Source: CAZUXY01 sp964624235 (GTDB taxonomy: Bacteria > Spirochaetota > UBA4802 > UBA5368). From it: a stretch of DNA of 7,359 nt. Location of the stretch: positions 1 to 7,359 of the forward strand of contig CAZUXY010000104.1 in NCBI GenBank assembly GCA_964624235.1, read 5' to 3'. The translations under genes and the position numbers were made by a program. The notes under the pieces are model-generated. The model was not told the origin of the DNA and did no database searches. It saw only the letters and a program-made list of their open reading frames with translations. The first letter of the stretch is position 1, and each line of letters starts with the position of its first letter. This document shows, piece after piece, positions 5,625-7,359 of this stretch.

Positions 5625-6110
5625 ATGTACCGCATTGAAAAAGCGATCCATACGCTTGCCGCAAAGGCAAACTGGATTTCCATTGCCGCGATACTTGGCA
5701 TGATGGTAATCACCGTTCTTGATGTGATACTGAGGTTTTTCCGCCGCCCGATTCCCGGGACCTATGACATAGTCGGTCTGCTGGGGGCGCTGGCAATTTC
5801 ATTTTCGCTGGCCTATACCTCGGTGGAAAAAGGCCATATCGCGGTGGAATTCCTGGTTCAGCGCCTGAGCGAAAAAAAACGGGCGATGGTGGATTCGATC
5901 ACCTCCCTGGTCAGTACGCTTTTCTTCTTTCTGGCATCGTGGCGCTGCTACCTCTATGCCCTTGATTTTAAATCCGGCGGCGAGGTTTCCATGACCATCA
6001 AGATGCCCGTTTATCCCTTTGTGCTCGGAACCGCACTGGGGTGCGCGCTGCTCACCCTGGTGCTGGCCCTGTCTTTTGCACGGTCACTCAGGGAGGCGAT
6101 TAAGAAATGA
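5625..6110 (+). CDS. dctQ: TRAP transporter small membrane subunit DctQ
   Basis: A 161-residue integral membrane protein with four predicted transmembrane segments, at about residues 17-38, 46-66, 88-110 and 128-152. This is the standard size and topology for DctQ, which pairs with DctM and helps dock the substrate-loaded receptor. Characteristic positions include the LDVILRF segment (32-38) with Asp33 and Arg37 at the end of the first helix, GTYDIVGLLG (45-54), GHIAVEFL (70-77) and MPVYPF (127-132). No strong ribosome binding site precedes the ATG at 5625, so translation may depend partly on ribosomes leaving dctP 49 bases upstream. Its stop overlaps the dctM start as ATGA. Confidence 0.9.
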   Translation: MYRIEKAIHTLAAKANWISIAAILGMMVITVLDVILRFFRRPIPGTYDIVGLLGALAISFSLAYTSVEKGHIAVEFLVQRLSEKKRAMVDSITSLVSTLFFFLASWRCYLYALDFKSGGEVSMTIKMPVYPFVLGTALGCALLTLVLALSFARSLREAIKK

Positions 6111-7359
6111 GTCCCACCACCCTCGGCATCATCGGCCTTATTTTGCTTTTTGTGCTCATTTTCACCCGGATGCCGGTCGGGTTCCTTATGGGAGTTATCG
6201 GCTTTCTGGGTTTCTCGATGGTCATTTCAGCTGAAGCTTCCCTGAACATGGTGGCAAAGGACATTTTCTCCATATTCGGGTCCTACAACCTGACGGTTAT
6301 CCCTCTCTTCATCTTTATGGGACAGATCGCCTTTCATTCAGGTATCAGCCGGCGTCTATTCGATACCGCCTATAAATGGATAGGACACCTGCCGGGGGGG
6401 CTTGCCATTGCGACCATAGGAGCCTGCGCTGGATTCTCGGCCATATGCGGCTCCACCAACGCTACCGCGGCAACGATGGCAGCGGTGACCCTGCCCGAAA
6501 TGAAACGCTATAACTATAAGCCCAGCCTGGCCACGGGCGCGGTGGCGGCAGGAGGAAGCCTGGGAATCCTTATCCCCCCCAGTGTGATATTTATCGTCTA
6601 CGGCATTCTTACCGAACAGTCCATAGGCACCCTTTTTATGGCTGGTATCATCCCCGGCATACTGCTCACACTGCTTTTTATTCTTGCGATCCTCATCTGG
6701 ACGACATTGAAGCCCGAACTGGGCCCCCGAGGTCCGAAAACGACATTAAAGGAAAAGATCAAATCGCTCTGGGGAGTATCAGAAACCATAGTATTATTCG
6801 TAATGGTTATGAGCGGTCTGTTCGCGGGAATCTTCACCCCGACGGAAGCGGGTGCCGTAGGCGCCGCGGGTACATTGCTTCTGTCGGTATTGACCCGCAC
6901 TATCAGCTGGAAGGGATTCGTGGACTCCATAATGGAAACCACACGGATTTCCTGCATGATACTGATGATCGTGGCGGGCGCCACGATTTTCGGACATTTC
7001 CTGGCCGTTTCCAGAATTCCCTTCGACATCGCCACATGGGTGACCAGTTTTAACCTCTCATCCGGGCCGGTCATGGTTTTGATCATTATCGTCTACATCA
7101 TCGGCGGATGTTTCATTGACTCGCTGGCGCTCATCATGCTCACTATACCGATATTCTATCCGGTAGTGCTGCAGTTAGGGTTTGACCCGATATGGTTCGG
7201 GGTAGTGGTGGTGCTCGTCACGCAGATAGGGGTTATCACCCCTCCGGTTGGCATAAATGTGTATGTCGTCAGCGGGGTCGCCCGTGATGTGCCGCTGGAA
7301 GTGATATTCCGCGGGGTGATACCCATGCTTATCGCCCTGATCATTGAAACGCTCATTCT
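6107..7359 (+). CDS. dctM: TRAP transporter large permease subunit DctM (incomplete at window end)
   Basis: The frame is open from 6107 to the window edge, giving 417 residues with no stop. DctM proteins are usually about 425-430 residues, so only a short C-terminal piece is missing. It is the ion-coupled permease of the TRAP complex. Diagnostic segments are RMPVGFLMG (21-29), IPLFIFMGQIA (65-75), the first hairpin with GSTNATAATMAAVTLPEM (115-132), GGSLGILIPPSVIFIVYG (149-166), IFTPTEAGAVGA (242-253), GGCFIDSLALIMLTIPI (333-349) and TQIGVITPPVGINVYV (372-387). The two proline-containing hairpins of this kind form the sodium- and substrate-binding core. The protein is strongly hydrophobic throughout. 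The start overlaps the dctQ stop (ATGA), and GGGAGG at 6091-6096 serves as ribosome binding site, so the two subunits are translationally coupled. Confidence 0.95.
   Translation, partial: MSPTTLGIIGLILLFVLIFTRMPVGFLMGVIGFLGFSMVISAEASLNMVAKDIFSIFGSYNLTVIPLFIFMGQIAFHSGISRRLFDTAYKWIGHLPGGLAIATIGACAGFSAICGSTNATAATMAAVTLPEMKRYNYKPSLATGAVAAGGSLGILIPPSVIFIVYGILTEQSIGTLFMAGIIPGILLTLLFILAILIWTTLKPELGPRGPKTTLKEKIKSLWGVSETIVLFVMVMSGLFAGIFTPTEAGAVGAAGTLLLSVLTRTISWKGFVDSIMETTRISCMILMIVAGATIFGHFLAVSRIPFDIATWVTSFNLSSGPVMVLIIIVYIIGGCFIDSLALIMLTIPIFYPVVLQLGFDPIWFGVVVVLVTQIGVITPPVGINVYVVSGVARDVPLEVIFRGVIPMLIALIIETLI

Noticed and set aside
6598..7359. Minus-strand reading frames of 162, 67 and 66 residues at the right end
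   Set aside because: They lie antisense to dctM, whose protein motifs are conserved throughout; the open frames are a by-product of its codon use.
1..7359. CRISPR array, toxin-antitoxin or defence system
   Set aside because: No regularly spaced direct repeats and no gene with nuclease, transposase, toxin or defence motifs were seen.

Overview
The window suggests a Gram-negative, probably anaerobic or respiratorily versatile bacterium. The evidence is a multihaem cytochrome of the c554 type, a TRAP transporter with a lipid-anchored binding protein, an exported periplasmic-type protein and a FliM-like chemotaxis docking peptide. Desulfobacterota-like and Spirochaetota-like lineages both fit, but nothing here fixes the phylum. 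Most of the window has mixed base composition; roughly the first 560 bases are visibly more AT-rich.

Layout. At 84-550 (+) a 39-residue zinc-ribbon mini-protein is coupled through an ATGA overlap to an unrecognised 116-residue protein. At 561-653 a near-perfect long-loop inverted repeat with a GGGGACAG core lies between convergent genes. At 677-1381 (-) is an exported protein resembling DUF2271. At 1537-1620 (-) is a tRNA-Leu with anticodon CAA. At 1646-2062 (-) is a PaaI-type hotdog thioesterase, and at 2139-2444 (-) a small MshEN-like protein whose C-terminal tail reads like the CheY-binding peptide of FliM. At 2651-3289 (+) is a membrane-anchored tetrahaem cytochrome. It overlaps by 23 bp the 3' end of a minus-strand gene (3267-4247) encoding a protein with one clear and one possible degenerate receiver-like domain. 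Divergent from that gene is a TRAP operon: DctP lipoprotein (4550-5575), DctQ (5625-6110) and DctM (6107 to the window end, incomplete).

How the genes may work together. The TRAP operon is the only clear pathway unit: a periplasmic lipoprotein captures a substrate, probably an organic acid, and passes it to the DctQM membrane complex for ion-coupled uptake. The pseudo-receiver gene shares its upstream region with this operon. It has a plausible promoter whose spacer and -10 box lie inside a perfect palindrome, which suggests repression or autoregulation.

The most unusual protein is the 101-residue one at 2139-2444. It joins a c-di-GMP-type MshEN fold to an LxQxEIDxLL peptide and could act as an adaptor between nucleotide signalling and a receiver-domain partner. 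This is inference. No mobile-element gene, CRISPR array or defence system is visible.
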